DNA of 64,000 bases from Cepaea nemoralis (GCA_014155875.1 JACEFZ010013235.1:798501-862500), one strand, 5' to 3'; positions 46,201-57,049 are shown, counted from the stretch's first letter. A program made the numbers and translations. The notes: generated from the sequence alone by a model not told the origin.

Positions 46201-46570
46201 CCTTTTATGATGTTTATTTCTGAATTTTTACATTTCTTTGAAGCAGACTCTAAGTCATTATAAAATTCCTCTACAGTATCTTCACTGGATTCCCCTGTTT
46301 TGGCGTATACTTGAATTACGTTTATGCTAAAAGGTCTGCCGCTTAATTTAACTATTAGAATTCTGTCTGACATGGCCCAATATCCTTGAACAGATTTTGA
46401 TGTTTGCCGGTCCAAGATAATTGCTACCCCCCTTTGTCAATCTTCTCCTTCAGAATAAATAATCTTAAAATCTTCATCTATCTTATTGCCTGCTCCTGTC
46501 AATCTCGTTTCCCACATCCCTAAAATATTAATTTTCTCTCTTTTCTATTCTTGTTTGATGTTATCAAATT
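43245..46570 (-). mobile_element. LINE family A, near full length with a nested insertion
   Basis: Minus strand: endonuclease (ILGMWETRLTGAGNKIDEDF; VIQVYAKTGESSED; IIKGDFNAKVGNQGD; ADCYSDHRL), RT (MKAGKTHSSDNITTEMIKAL; FIDYTKAFDRVRHV; GVRQGCVMSPDLF; IGYADDTVLIADNEQD), tail (RKRVLRCYIEPVLLYGCETW; RGRPRSKYLDGL) and (TGAT)n end. Several frame breaks and stops (for example CQRG at about 46435) show it is inactive. A LINE 3' unit interrupts it at 44.8-45.3 kb. Confidence 0.94.
44778..45330 (-). mobile_element. LINE D-like 3' unit (504 bp) nested in LINE A
   Basis: The insert (44806-45309) starts on the minus strand at IPDTEVLERVSMPSIQTLLM and continues LRCGKRSQCSQRKRFKDTLK and NSWRASLRNG to a CPHC finger and (ATC) tail. 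Flanks encode DEQYVIR and DKQEHDIR of LINE A, a diverged 20-28 bp duplication (45310-45330 and 44778-44805). Confidence 0.88.
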
Positions 46571-46774
46571 TTTCGTATAGCCAGATTAAATTAAACAATT
46601 TACGTACATTTTTAAATTCTGTATGAATGCAGTTAACTGATATAATTGATATTTTCTAAATCTGCTTGAGGTGAAGTTACTGTCTTGATTCTTGATGCTC
46701 CATCTGGTGGTGGGTTGAAGTTTGTTGGTAGTGAAGTATCTAAAACCTGCAGGTGCTTGTGTGTAGCTTATGCT

Positions 46775-47560
46775 AGACCTAATCCCAGCCAATAACCAAC
46801 CATTCACCCACTTACTCACCCATCGACCAACCAACCAACCAACCATTAACCCACTCACCCACCTATCAGTCAACCAACCCTTCACCACCAACCAATCAAC
46901 CCTTCAATCGACTAACCAAACAACCCTTCAGTTGACCAACCAACCATTAACCAACCAACCATTAACCCACTCACTCACCCATCGACCAACCAGCCCTTCA
47001 CCCACTCACCCACTCATTGTCCAAACAACTAACTTTTCACTCACCCACCCACCCATTGACCAAGCAACTATTTACCCCCTCACCTACCCATCGACCAACC
47101 AACTAGCCAACCCTTTACCCACTCACCCACCCACAAATCAACCCTTCACCAACTCACCCACCAACCAACCAACCATTCACCCACTCACCCATTGACCAAC
47201 CCTTAACCCACTCACCCACCCATCAGCTAACCATTCACCCACTTGCCCATCGACGAACCAACCAACCCTTCACTCACCCACCCATTGACCAACCAACTGA
47301 CCAATCCTTCACCCACCTATCCACCAACCAACTGACCAATCCTTCACCCACCCATCCACCAACCAACCAACCCTTTACCCACTCACCCACCCACCAATCA
47401 ACCCTTCACCAACTCACCCACCCTTCACCAACTCACCCACCCATCAACCAACCAACCCTTCACTCACCCACCCATTGACCAACCAACTGACTAATCCTTC
47501 ACCCACCCACCAACCAACCAATCCTTCATTCACTCACCCACCCATCATGTAGCTAATGAT
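46775..47560 (+). repeat. CCAAC/CCCA minisatellite
   Basis: Degenerate repeats built from cattcacccactcacccatc and gaccaaccaacc fill nearly 0.8 kb upstream of exon M. The 141-codon Thr/Pro/Asn-rich frame within it is a repeat artefact. Confidence 0.93.
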
Positions 47561-47588
47561 GGATGCAGTGTCTTCACATCTTTTTCAG

Positions 47589-47815
47589 GTAAGCAGAGAA
47601 TTATAAAACTTCTCCACCAGTCATCCTTAGAAGGCCATGACGTTGAACTTATCAAGATCAATGAAACCAAAGGGTGCCAGATTTTTTGCCATGGTGAGAT
47701 ACGACAGCCTCATGGTGGCAGTTCATGTTGCCTGTGTGTAGCCATCAAACGTACAATTCAGGTTTACGAGATCAACAAGACATCTCAGAGATATCGCAAA
47801 ATGAAAGATATTCAG
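47589..47815 (+). CDS. MRCK: MRCK exon M: CNH domain, largest exon
   Basis: The acceptor is tctttttcag and the donor gtatgt. A Gly codon is completed, then 75 codons follow, ending in phase 0. The motifs INETKGCQIFCHG, CCLCVAIKRTIQVYEI and RYRKMKDIQ match the conserved CNH core. The exon lies directly after a long CCAA/CCCA minisatellite. Confidence 0.97.
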
Positions 47816-48470
47816 GTATGTATACCTGTAGTTGGACTTAAGTCTTGACTTCTCATTTAAAAAGCAATGGCAAACTACTGAATGTAAAATTGCCCAGAAC
47901 ATTACAATAGTGGCTGCAATACATAACATACTTGGTCACTGGTACTGTTTAAATGTGCAACATTTGTTATCCCTTTGATAATATACCAACTGTGGCGAGT
48001 GTGGATGAATTTTGTGTTGGCATTCTGATGGCGGCATTATGCACAGTGTACCTGTGCGGACTTGTTGTATTGCCAGGACTCCTGCCTATTCCACTTTTCA
48101 CATTGGACAGAGGCGAGCATTTTGTGTGATATTCGCTGGCACGGGAATGGAGCATAATGGGGACAACCTGTTGCCGTGAAGTTGGAACCTCGACTAACTA
48201 ACTAACTAATATACCAAAATTTTTATATCTATCTTACGAGGCAGACACTTATTGCATACAATAGTTTTTTAATTTATGAAATATTATGTTTTGTTTCTCA
48301 TATCCTGTTCTTTATTTCAGTGATAAATATCCCATTTGTTGTTATTCATGCGTGTAAATACTTTAAATTTTGTTCTTACCCCAGATTAATATCATTGACT
48401 GAAATTGTAAAAAATGATTACACAACATAAGAAAAGTTAGTTATTTAACACATTATGCGTAGAGTTGTAA
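47816..48470. other. Intronic sequence after exon M
   Basis: A short S7-like piece (aaagcaatggcaaactactg) occurs at 47862. A GC-richer segment (48000-48180) with tgttgccgtgaagttgga and actaactaactaa may be a SINE tail but was not classified. Confidence 0.45.
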
Positions 48471-48576
48471 TTCTTCTTCTTCTTCTTCTTCTTCTTCTTC
48501 TTCTTCTTCTTCTTCTTCTTCTTCTTCTTCTTCTTCTTCTTCTTCTTCTTCTTCTTCTTCTTCTTCTTCTTCTTCT
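48471..48576 (+). repeat. (TTC)n trinucleotide array
   Basis: About 106 bp of pure TTC/CTT, giving a poly-Leu pseudo-ORF. On the other strand it is a GAA repeat. Confidence 0.98.
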
Positions 48577-48767
48577 GCGTTCATCTGGAGAGTTTTTTTT
48601 TTATGTGATTGCGTTGTGCCTGTTTACAGCAGAGTTGTTTCTTGGGCCGTTAGGCTGACACATCCGACTTCTGCTGGCATTTGGTGACCAGGTTAACCTT
48701 CCCAGTTGTAATTATTTTATCCCATACAGACAAAAATGAGAATCTGCAATGACCATGCTGATTATAT

Positions 48768-49304
48768 GAGGGGAAGTCAATGAGTAAGTCACAAATGGCT
48801 GTAGAAAAATAACTAAATACGATAACAACTTGAAACCAGTTTATTTTTATACATACATTGTCCCTTTATTTCTCAACATAATTTCCACCATCATTAATGC
48901 ACTTATCCCATCGTTTTATCCCATGCATAGAACTGCGTGCTCTGTTTTCTAAACCACGTTTTCACTTCACATTCAACTTCGGTGTCATTCGGGAAATGTC
49001 TCCCGCCAAGGTGGGTTTTCAGTGGCCCAAAAAGGTGGAAATCGCTAGGGGCTAAGTCGGGGCTGTAAGGTGGATGTTCCAGAACATTTCGCTAATGACA
49101 CCGAAGTTGAATGTGAAGTGAAAACGTGGTTATGAAAACAGAGCATTCAGTTCTGTGCAGCTGGTTTGGGAGGACTGATAAAACGATGGGATAAGTGCAT
49201 CAGTGTTGGTGGAAATTTTGTTGAGAAATAAAGGGACAATGTATGTATAAAAATAAACTGGTTTCAAGTTATCATATTTAGTTATTTTTATACAGCCATT
49301 TCAA
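48768..49304. mobile_element. Mariner-derived fold-back element
   Basis: The left half equals the end of the mariner at 62.0 kb (gaggggaagtcaatgagtaa...ttcaacttcggtgtcatt...agtcggggctgtaaggtgga). From about 49085 the same sequence runs inverted (aatgacaccgaagttgaatg...aaactggtttcaagttatca). The right terminus is missing its last 25 bp. Confidence 0.88.
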
Positions 49305-49940
49305 AAGAAGTAGAAGTGCCTGGGGGTTCTTGGCAAAGGCTAATGGTCGACATTTGGTGCAGGAGAGCCTGGCATATGATACCACAACATCTAGCTTAAG
49401 AATGGAGGTGGAGGCAGTCAGTGCAGCTTTCCGCTGGATGGAAAATACAATACACACACACATCGTGATTGTAACTGACTCAGAAAGCATGCTGAGTAGG
49501 GTGAGGACAGGCAAGCTTCATGCAGGGTGGCTTGCTTCGCTTCGGAAGTCACGGGTGGCAAGCATCGTCTGGATCTTTTCTCCGGGGCATGCTGGTGTGC
49601 TGGGGAATGAACAGGCTGACAGATTGGCTGGCTCTGCAAAACTTGGTGGAGTATTGATGCATGATAAGGCAGACGCAGTTGCAGCCTTGTGGGAACACGT
49701 GTACACCTCGGAGGAGCAAATGGATCACCATGGTCTGGCAAGAATGCAACAGCGAGGAGTGATGAGGGGATCTGGCCGATGCTCGACGCTTAGAGGAAAG
49801 GCGAGACGCACATATAATCAGATTGCTACTGGTACTATTGGGGTTGGAACTCTTCGCTGGCTTCTAAGGATGGGGACGGAGCGCTTATGGGAATGCCCCG
49901 AATGCTGTGATGTCAGTTCTTAAATCAATAAATCAGTCAA
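49305..49940 (+). mobile_element. LINE family E, RNase H C-terminal domain
   Basis: An open frame (49330-49923, 197 codons) encodes RMEVEAVSAAFRWM, VIVTDSESMLSRV and FSPGHAGVLGNEQADRLAGS, the E, D and H/D motifs of ribonuclease HI, then a C-terminal LRWLLRMGTERLWECPECC. The upstream WGFLAKANGR is typical of the RNase H start in LINEs with that domain. It ends in (aatcaat)n. The RT is absent, so the copy is 5' truncated. A decayed second copy is at 60.8 kb. Confidence 0.88.
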
Positions 49941-50650
49941 TCAGAGTGCTAGGAAAGGACTCTCCTTGAATATCAAGAAAACAGTAATGATGGTGATATC
50001 AAAGAAAATGGTGACACCAAAATGTGAAATGGAAATAGAATGGAAAATTCTTAACCAAGTGGATAATTTTAAATACCTAGGGGCATTTATAACATCAGAT
50101 GGAAGATGTACAACAGAGATTAAGAGCAGAATAGGGCAAGCAAAATCCGCATTTCAGAAAATGAAGAGTATCTTATGCAATAAGTCACTGTCACTGAATG
50201 TAAGAAAGAGAGTGCTGAAATGCTATCTAGACCCAGTTTTGCTGTATGGCAGAGAATCTTGGAATGTAAGTGAACAAATTAAGAAGAAATTAGAAGCAAC
50301 AGAGATGTGGTTCCTGAGACGAATGTTGCAAATTCATTGGACTGCCAGAGTAACTAACAACGACTGCCTGAGACAGGCTAATGAAACTAGAACATTATAT
50401 ACAACAATAAGAAAGAGACAAACAGCTGTCTTCGGTCATGTGATGAGAAGATAGGCATTGGAGAACATAGTGACAACTGGAAAGATCGAGGGGAAGAGAG
50501 GCAGAGGCAGACCAAGAGAAATGATGCTGGATGGATTGGGATGGAGGAATACCATCAGCAGAGTTGATCCAGAACACCAAAGACCGAGATCTGTGGAGAG
50601 CCATGAATGCCTATGCCAGCTGGCAGGGCACTTGATGATGATGATGATGA
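49941..50650 (+). mobile_element. LINE family B 3' third
   Basis: It begins ESARKGLSLNIKKTVMMVIS, then FKYLGAFITSDGRCTTEIKS and YLDPVLLYGRESWNVSEQIK to FGHVMRR, where a TAG stop (50453) interrupts, then ALENIVTTGKIEGKRGRGRP. The tail is (GATGAT)n. Confidence 0.93.
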
Positions 50651-50654
50651 ATCC

Positions 50655-50850
50655 CACATAATGCACTCGAAACACAGCTGCGGGTGGTTTTAGAAGCAGA
50701 CCATTTTGTGTTGGTGTCTATACAATGGTATGAATGCCTGTTGTTCATAAAGCAATGGCAAACTACTGAACATAAACTTGCCAAGGAGTCACAAATAGCC
50801 AAAAAATGCTGCAATTGACTGCTACATCCTGTTAAGGACATGCCACAAAG
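50655..50850 (+). mobile_element. SINE S7 copy
   Basis: It reads as the reverse of the 12.2 kb copy: cgaaacacagctgcgggtgg, aagcaatggcaaactactga, aaatgctgcaattgactgct. In the orientation inferred from the tRNA-like head it is on the + strand; the head itself is cut off. Confidence 0.65.
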
Positions 50851-50966
50851 TGTAAAAGAAATTTTATATATAACCTATCACACTAATCTGTTTTTCTGTA
50901 AATATAAATCTGTCCAATGTTCATATTCTACTTTTCCTTTAAATTATAATGTTACAATGTTGCCAG

Positions 50967-51072
50967 GTGCCTGGCCAGGTGCAGTGTATAGAGATGATGA
51001 GTGATCGCCTCTGTGTCGGGTACCCTTCATGTTTCGCCATCTATTGTGTGCAGGGAGACGCAGCTCCCACAA
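50967..51072 (+). CDS. MRCK: MRCK exon N: CNH domain
   Basis: The acceptor is gttgccag and the donor gtaaga. It has 35 codons in phase 0, ending in phase 1. It reads VPGQVQCIEMMSDRLCVGYP, then SCFAIYCVQGDAAPT. A second ccag|gtg 12 bases further in is a possible in-frame alternative acceptor; the upstream one is preferred because VP..VQ is conserved in the family. Confidence 0.94.
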
Positions 51073-51319
51073 GTAAGATTGTGTTTCAGAATTATATTGT
51101 CATCTATACTGCACATATCTCTGGCCATTTATCACACAGGGAGAGCTTGAAGTATACCATTTGCCAATAGTTACCACACTTTTCTGTAGCCTGTACTTTC
51201 AGGGTGAACAAGTTCTATAATCGTGTGATATCTAGGAAGTATTGTTGTGTGACTTGAAAAATTGGAAATGGGTGGTGACTTAGTTTCAACATAGTAGGCA
51301 AGTAATGCACTCTTTCTAA

Positions 51320-51535
51320 TTCTAAGCATTGAATGAATCACTGAAAAACAAGAAGTAGGTTGAGAGCTTTACCAAAGCACAACTACAAAAAACAATGGAC
51401 GTTGCGGCCAAAGCCTTCGTCAGCACAGAACAAACAAACAAAAATAGATTAACTAATACACGATCGACACTACATGAATGTATAAATATCAACTCATCTG
51501 TGTCCTAGCTTGAGACGGCTATCCATGGGTGGAAT
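51320..51535 (-). mobile_element. Penelope-like terminal fragment with hammerhead-like core
   Basis: It matches 5990-6200: gaatgaatcactgaaaaaca, then a minus-strand core CTGACGA / GGC-TTTG-GCC / GCAAC (51403-51423) and catctgtgtcctagcttgag. CUGACGA obeys the CUGANGA consensus. Confidence 0.75.
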
Positions 51536-51719
51536 CAATTCTAAGCATGCAAGTTAGCTCTCCACATGGTTGGCGCAAGACTTGGGTACTGATTGTCTAT
51601 CAACATCCTTGGGATTTTTATGTGATGTTTAAAGTTTAGTAGTGTGCAAAGTTTGTAGTTCTTGGCAGGCTTCTCACAATGAACACCTTGGTTGAGTCTC
51701 CCTTTATTAGCCAGACTAT

Positions 51720-52810
51720 TGTCTGCCAAAGAAGCCCTTCACTGAAGTGAAGCGATTAGTATATGCCCAGGATGCTCTGTGGTGAAGCGAAGAGACTAAT
51801 ATTTACCCAGGATGCCCTTGGTGAAGCGAAGAGGCTGGTGTCTGCCCAAGATGCCCTTTAGTGAAGCAAAGAGACTAGTGTCTGCCCAGGATGCCCTGTG
51901 GTGAAGTGAAGACAGGAGTCTTCGCAGGATGATCTGTAGTGAGGTGAAGAGACTAGAGTCTACCCAAGACACCAAGTAGTGACAGGAAGTAACTAATGTC
52001 TCCTCAGGATGCCCTACTGTCTGATGAAGAGATTAGTGTTTGCCCAGAATGCCCTATGGTGAAGTTAAGAGAATAGTGTTTGCTAAGGATGTCCAGGAGT
52101 AAAGTGAAGAGAATAGTGTCTGCCCAGAATGTCCTATGGTGCTAAGGATGTCCTGGAGGAAAGTGAAGAGAATAATGTCTGCTAAGGATTTCCAGGAGTA
52201 AAATGAAGAGACTAGTGTCTGCTAAAGATGTCCAGGAGTAAAGTGAAGAGATTAGTGTCTGGCCAGAATGTCCTATGGTGAAGTGGAGAGAATAGTGTTT
52301 GCGAAGAATGTCCAGGAGTAAAGTGAAGAGAATAGTGTCTGCCCAGGTGGCCCTATATTGAATTAAAGATATTAGTGTCTGCTCAGGATGTCCTGGAGCA
52401 AAATGTAGAGAATAGTGTCTGCCCATGTTGCTCTATATTGAAGTGAAGATATTAGTGTCTGCTCAGGATGTCCCGGAGCAAAATGTAGAGAATGGTGTCT
52501 GCCCAGGTGGCCTTATATTGAAGTAAAGATATTAGTGTCTGATCAGGATGTCCTGGAGCAAAATGTAGAGAATAGTGTCTGCCCACGTGGCCCTATATTG
52601 AAGTAAAGATATTAGTGTCTGCTCAGGATGTCCTGGAGCAAAATGTAGAGAATAGTGTCTGCCCAGGTCGCCCTATATTGAAGTAAAGATATTAGTATCT
52701 GCTCAGGATGTCCTATATTGATGTGAAAATATTAGTGTCTGCTCAGGATGTCCTGAAGTAAAATGTAGAGAATAGTGTCTGCCCAGGATGCCTCTGGTGA
52801 AGTGAAGAGA
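51720..52810 (+). repeat. 40-bp satellite with 80-bp higher-order period
   Basis: Monomers such as attagtgtctgctcaggatg, then tcctggagcaaaatgtagag alternate with aatagtgtctgcccaggtgg, then ccctatattgaagtaaagat. From 52331 the pair repeats at exactly 80 bp (52331, 52411, 52491, 52571, 52651). The left half has older, irregular monomers. Confidence 0.95.
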
Positions 52811-53264
52811 GATCATGACGAGTAGGAGGACCAACCCCTGCACCTCTACATCTCATCTAGAAAGTATATACCGATGTTAGTTAAGTTAAAGACCTCATTT
52901 CCTTGTCTTGAGGCAAATTGGTGATAAGTTTCTAGGCCTATATTTTTTGACTAATAGTCACTTGATGATCAGTATTATGCCAGCTGCCCTTTAACTTCTC
53001 AGAACATCTGCTGATACCCATTTTATGAGAATGGATCGACCCCAGAAGCATGTAAGTAATAGCAAAGTGAAGGGACCTGTTAAACTTCTGAAGTGTATAT
53101 TGTATATATTTATAGACTGGTCAGCACTTGGTGGGCGATGTGGTCAATATCACGCTAGTCACCTTAACTTCTGAAGGCATCTACTGATACCCATTTAAGG
53201 CTGGGTTGACCTTGGATCCACGTCCATTAAAAGCAATCTGCCTCAATAGGGATTCAGTAACATA
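52811..53264. other. Intronic sequence, nothing recognised
   Basis: Two related motifs (gccctttaacttctcagaac / tcaccttaacttctgaaggc, each with ...ctgatacccattta) suggest an old duplication. No gene is seen. Confidence 0.45.
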
Positions 53265-53465
53265 TAAAGTAACAGAACTTGGTGGCATCTGGCAAGATCG
53301 AGGGGAAGAGAAGAAGGGGAAGACAGAGAAGTAAATACCTGGATGGCATGACCATGTGGCATGGTCGAGACAAGAACACTGAGCTGATCCATGACTTTGG
53401 TGATTGAGTGAAATAGTAAATCATGGCTGCATATGCTCACCGGCATGGCACTTGATGGATGGATA
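53265..53465 (+). mobile_element. LINE A 3' end fragment
   Basis: It encodes ELGGIWQDRGEEKKGKTEK-like sequence by frame shift from TGKIEGKR, then YLDGMTMWHGRDKNTELIHD, ending HGT and (GATG). It is 5' truncated. Confidence 0.82.
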
Positions 53466-53854
53466 AAACATATGGCTATCCTGTGCCGTGTGGTCACATA
53501 AAAAACAAATCTCGTCTCAAAGGGAATTTATATAACAATATAAGTATGTAAGGTACCAGTGTAAAATGTACACACAGGAGAGTGGGGGGAACCTTTACAA
53601 CATTCTAAATTGTATTCATTATTTACATAACACTGACTATATGAAATAGATTATAAAAGTAACATTGTTCAAAAGAATTTATATATTCCTTGAGTTCGTG
53701 AATGTATTTAGTTTTTATGTAGCTATGTTGTTACGTTCATCACTCATCGAATGCCAGCTTGTCTGTAAATTATGGGGCCAGCACCACGCATGTCTCATGG
53801 CATGGGAAAGGGTCCTTTCTAATATAACTACAAGGTCCTTTGTCTGGAATACAC

Positions 53855-54030
53855 AGAGAAAACAATATAGATGGAGGAAGAACATGGAGAGAATTAGAGA
53901 CAAAAATGAGTAATATAGGGAGGGCATTGATGGAGCTGCATGAGATAGCAAAAGATAGGATGGATGGATTGAGTTGGTTGATGATCTTTGCTCTAATGGA
54001 GCAATAAAAGATAGAAGAAGAAGGTGAAGA
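53855..54030 (+). mobile_element. LINE C 3' end fragment
   Basis: acaatatagatggaggaaga...gagtaatatagggagggcat...gatctttgctctaatggagc matches 17.74-17.88 kb. It lies just upstream of exon O. Confidence 0.7.
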
Positions 54031-54167
54031 ACAGTCCCAGTCAGTACATAACCTAACCCTGCAGAAATGATATAATGATAATTGTTTTCATATTTTATTG
54101 TTGTTGTAAAAGATGTTTGCTCTCTCCCATTATATATTCTTCATTGTACACTTTCCTTTGATGCCAG

Positions 54168-54275
54168 CCTTAGTCAGCACTGAGGACAATACTCTAGGCT
54201 TCCTGGTGCAGAACCCCATTGATGCCATGTTTGCAGTTGAATTGTCACAAAAGGAGTATCTTTTGGTCTTCAACA
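54168..54275 (+). CDS. MRCK: MRCK exon O: CNH domain
   Basis: The acceptor is gatgccag and the donor gtaagt. A Thr codon is completed, then 35 codons follow (STEDNTLGFLVQNPIDAMFA, then VELSQKEYLLVFN), ending in phase 1. The block is highly diagnostic of MRCK CNH. Confidence 0.97.
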
Positions 54276-54384
54276 GTAAGTTGGATTTCTTATTGTGGCT
54301 TAATTGGAAATGTACAAACACCGAGGTGTTGACACTCAATTTGTGTTTGTGACATTTCTCATCTGTAAGCCCCATTAGTTGGAG

Positions 54385-54500
54385 TCATGGAAGACCAGTG
54401 GTTAGTAAGCTTAGTCAACAAGATCTGGGTTCAGCGCCCAGTAGTAGCAAATTGTTTATTTTCTACCAGCCTCATAAAAATGGCCGCTAGATAAATTTTA
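54385..54500 (+). repeat. SINE S5-like head
   Basis: gaccagtggttagtaagctt and ctgggttcagcgccc resemble A and B boxes, with ccagcctcataaaa as in the 28.3 kb copy. The body is interrupted by a fold-back MITE and resumes near 54740. Confidence 0.55.
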
Positions 54501-54504
54501 AGAT

Positions 54505-54685
54505 TGCACGATTTATTGCCTGGCATTTTTCGCTGCATCTCGTCAGGTACATGCTGCAGAATTCACACAGCAATGTGTATATTTCAGCTTGAAGGATTTA
54601 TCTAGTTATTTTACTTTGTAAAATATGCGCCTGATGAGATGCAGCGAAAAATGCCAGGCAATAAATCATGAAATCTATTGTTTGT
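54505..54685. mobile_element. Fold-back MITE
   Basis: The arms gatttattgcctggcatttt...ctgcatctcgtcaggtacat and atgcgcctgatgagatgcag...aatgccaggcaataaatc are inverted copies of about 43 bp. It sits inside an S5-like SINE. Pieces of the arm occur at 474-500 and 32.3 kb. Confidence 0.85.
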
Positions 54686-55252
54686 GTCTTCGTTATTCAA
54701 ATTCACTACAGGAAAACATTGTTTTGAAATTTTAAGATGTTCGAGGAATAGTTTGGAAGGAATGACACGGGGAAAGGAACTGTCCACCCCACCTTATGGC
54801 TTAGAAAGTGACTGAAGCCTAACACCATACTCAATTTTACAACTATGGGAAGAAAACAGAATGCTTACTTTGTTATTAGATGGCCTAGATTGAGAGCTTT
54901 AGAAAAATTGTAGAGATCCGATGAAAGGACAGGATGGCCTGTTTAACATATGAATTGTGACTACATCTGTACGCCATGAAGAGAATTTAAAGGTATGAAG
55001 TAGAGCTGAGTATAATGGGGAAGTAGAGCTGAGTATAATGGGGAAGTAGAGGTAGTAAACTTTTTGTTGTTGTCTTAGACACAAGTTCAGCAGGAAGCAG
55101 TGTGATTTAGACAAATGCATTCAGCTGCCGCTTTGTTCCTTACAACTCAAGAAGTTTTGGTTATCGACCTGGAGGAGACCAAGAAATAAATGGACAAGAA
55201 GCTATCAAGGAAATACTACATAAACTTGGTGCAGTCCGGAGGATTAGAGAGG

Positions 55253-55254
<2 letters not shown>

Positions 55255-55305
<51 letters not shown>
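55255..55305 (+). repeat. (GA)n microsatellite
   Basis: About 45 bp of GA, with GA-rich flanks to 55400, upstream of exon P. Confidence 0.95.
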
Positions 55306-55306
<1 letters not shown>

Positions 55307-55473
55307 AGGGAGGCTGGAGGTAAATAGAGAGAGGGAAAGAGGGATGAAGGGAGGGGAAAGAGAAGAGGTGGGAAGTGAGGGAGAGAGATAGGGGGAGGAA
55401 AGGTGAGAAAGGGATAAATTGATTGATTGATTGTAGTGCTGATGATAAACTCAGTTTTTCTGTATATTTCCAG

Positions 55474-55554
55474 TTGTTGGTGTTTATGTCAACAACAGTG
55501 GACATCGTAGCAGGCAGCAGGAAATATTGTGGCCTGCAACACCTGTTGCCATCA
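55474..55554 (+). CDS. MRCK: MRCK exon P: CNH domain
   Basis: The acceptor is atttccag and the donor gtaagt. Phases are 1 in and 1 out. It encodes VGVYVNNSGHRSRQQEILWP and then ATPVAI. The RSRQQE.xWPA motif is among the best conserved of CNH domains. Confidence 0.97.
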
Positions 55555-55619
55555 GTAAGTAACAGTTTGTGTCAACATATCTGTGAGGTATGCAAGGGTT
55601 AATTTTTTTTATGAGCTAT

Positions 55620-56045
55620 TCAGATTGAATACACACATGTCTACACTCCCTCTTTCCCTTCTCCACCTCCCTGTCTCTTTTCTATCTTTTCCTCCCCTCG
55701 CACTCTCCTTCCTCTCAGACACTTTCCCTTCTCCACCTGACTCTTTGCTATCTTTTCCCCATCTCCAACTCCTCTTCCTACTGACACTTTGCCTTTCCCT
55801 TCTCCACCCTTGTCTCCTTTCTATCTTTTCCCCCTCTCCAACCCTCCTTCCTCTCTGACACTTTTCCTTTCCCTTCTCCACCTCTGTCTCTTTTCTATCT
55901 TTTCCCCCTCTCCAACTCTCCTTCCTCTCTGGCACTTTGCCTTTCCCTTCCCTATCTCTCTGTCTCTTTTCTCTCTCTCTCTATCAGCATACATGTGTGC
56001 ATGCGCTGTGCGTGCGTGCGTGCGTGCGTGAGAGAGAGAGAGAGA
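55620..56045 (+). repeat. Pyrimidine-rich degenerate tandem repeat
   Basis: ctttcccttctccacct...tctcttttctatcttttcccc recurs at roughly 80-bp spacing, ending in gtgcgtgcgtgcg and a short GA run. Ser/Pro/Leu-rich ORFs here are artefacts. Confidence 0.85.
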
Positions 56046-56389
56046 ACTTTTTTAAAGTGAGTTTATGATTGTTAGTATATATGTATGTGAGGGAGTGTAT
56101 TTGTGTGTTAATGAGTGAATGCACAACTGTGAATGTTTTTGTAAATGATGTAAGTATGTATGCAGGATTGTATGTATGTGTTTATGAATGTGAGTGTGTA
56201 TGTGTCTGCCTGCCTGCCTGTCTCATAACATGGTAATATGCATTGTTTATATTAACAACATTAATTTGACAATGTTCTGTTTCCTATGTGAATGTACATG
56301 TACAATTGATGAACGAAAGATGAGTTATTGGAAGGGCCGAATGTGAGACGGACCTGTGTGCTAAATTTGTGGCCCTTTGAAAATATATT

Positions 56390-56720
56390 CATTCGTTCTA
56401 TCTTTTCCCTCTCTCTCTCACTATCATTCCTCTAAGACACTTTCCCTTTCCCTTCTCTACCTTCTGTCTCTTTTCTGCCTTTCCCCCTCTTTCCCACTCA
56501 CCTTCCTAACCCATTATTCTCACTCACTCTCCCTATCTTTATCACCCTCCCCCTCTCTCTTTCCCCTCTTTTATCTCCCTCTCTCTTTCCCCTCTTTTAT
56601 CTCCCTCTCTCTTTCCCCTCTTTTATCTCCCTCTCTCTTACCTTTTCTCTCTGTCTGTCAGCCTGTCTCTCTCACTCGTTCTCTTTCTCGACCTCCCTGA
56701 CTACCTACCCCCTCTCTCAA
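56390..56720 (+). repeat. CT-rich tandem repeat
   Basis: ctctctctttcccctctttt then atctcc repeats three times near 56560-56640 within a CT-rich tract. Confidence 0.85.
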
Positions 56721-57049
56721 GAGACAACCACAAAATTTCATTGACTGTTCAAACATGTAATTCCTAAATGTTCAGCTGAGCTAATATATTAAAGGCAGTG
56801 TTCATTCATCATCATTCACCACTGAAATTTGAACCCTCACAGTCTACAATAAGCAACAGAAATTCGACTTGTGCTGTGATACTTTGCTGCCTAGTATTGA
56901 ATGCCTCCTCTGACATTTTGTTGCTATTGGAGGATGTGAATCTGCTAATATATGCTATTAACACCTTCACTACTAGTTACACTATGAACAACACCATTTT
57001 GTATCTAGTCCCAAAATGCTGCTGAAATAGTTACACTTTATGTAGTATG

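Noticed and set aside
46770..47195. 141-codon Thr/Pro/Asn-rich + strand ORF
   Set aside because: It is a translation of the CCAAC/CCCA minisatellite; the frame follows from the repeat unit.
48455..48658. Poly-leucine ORF
   Set aside because: It is produced by the (TTC)n array with no other protein signature.
55583..55858. Ser/Pro/Leu-rich ORF
   Set aside because: It is derived from a pyrimidine-rich repeat with no conserved motif.
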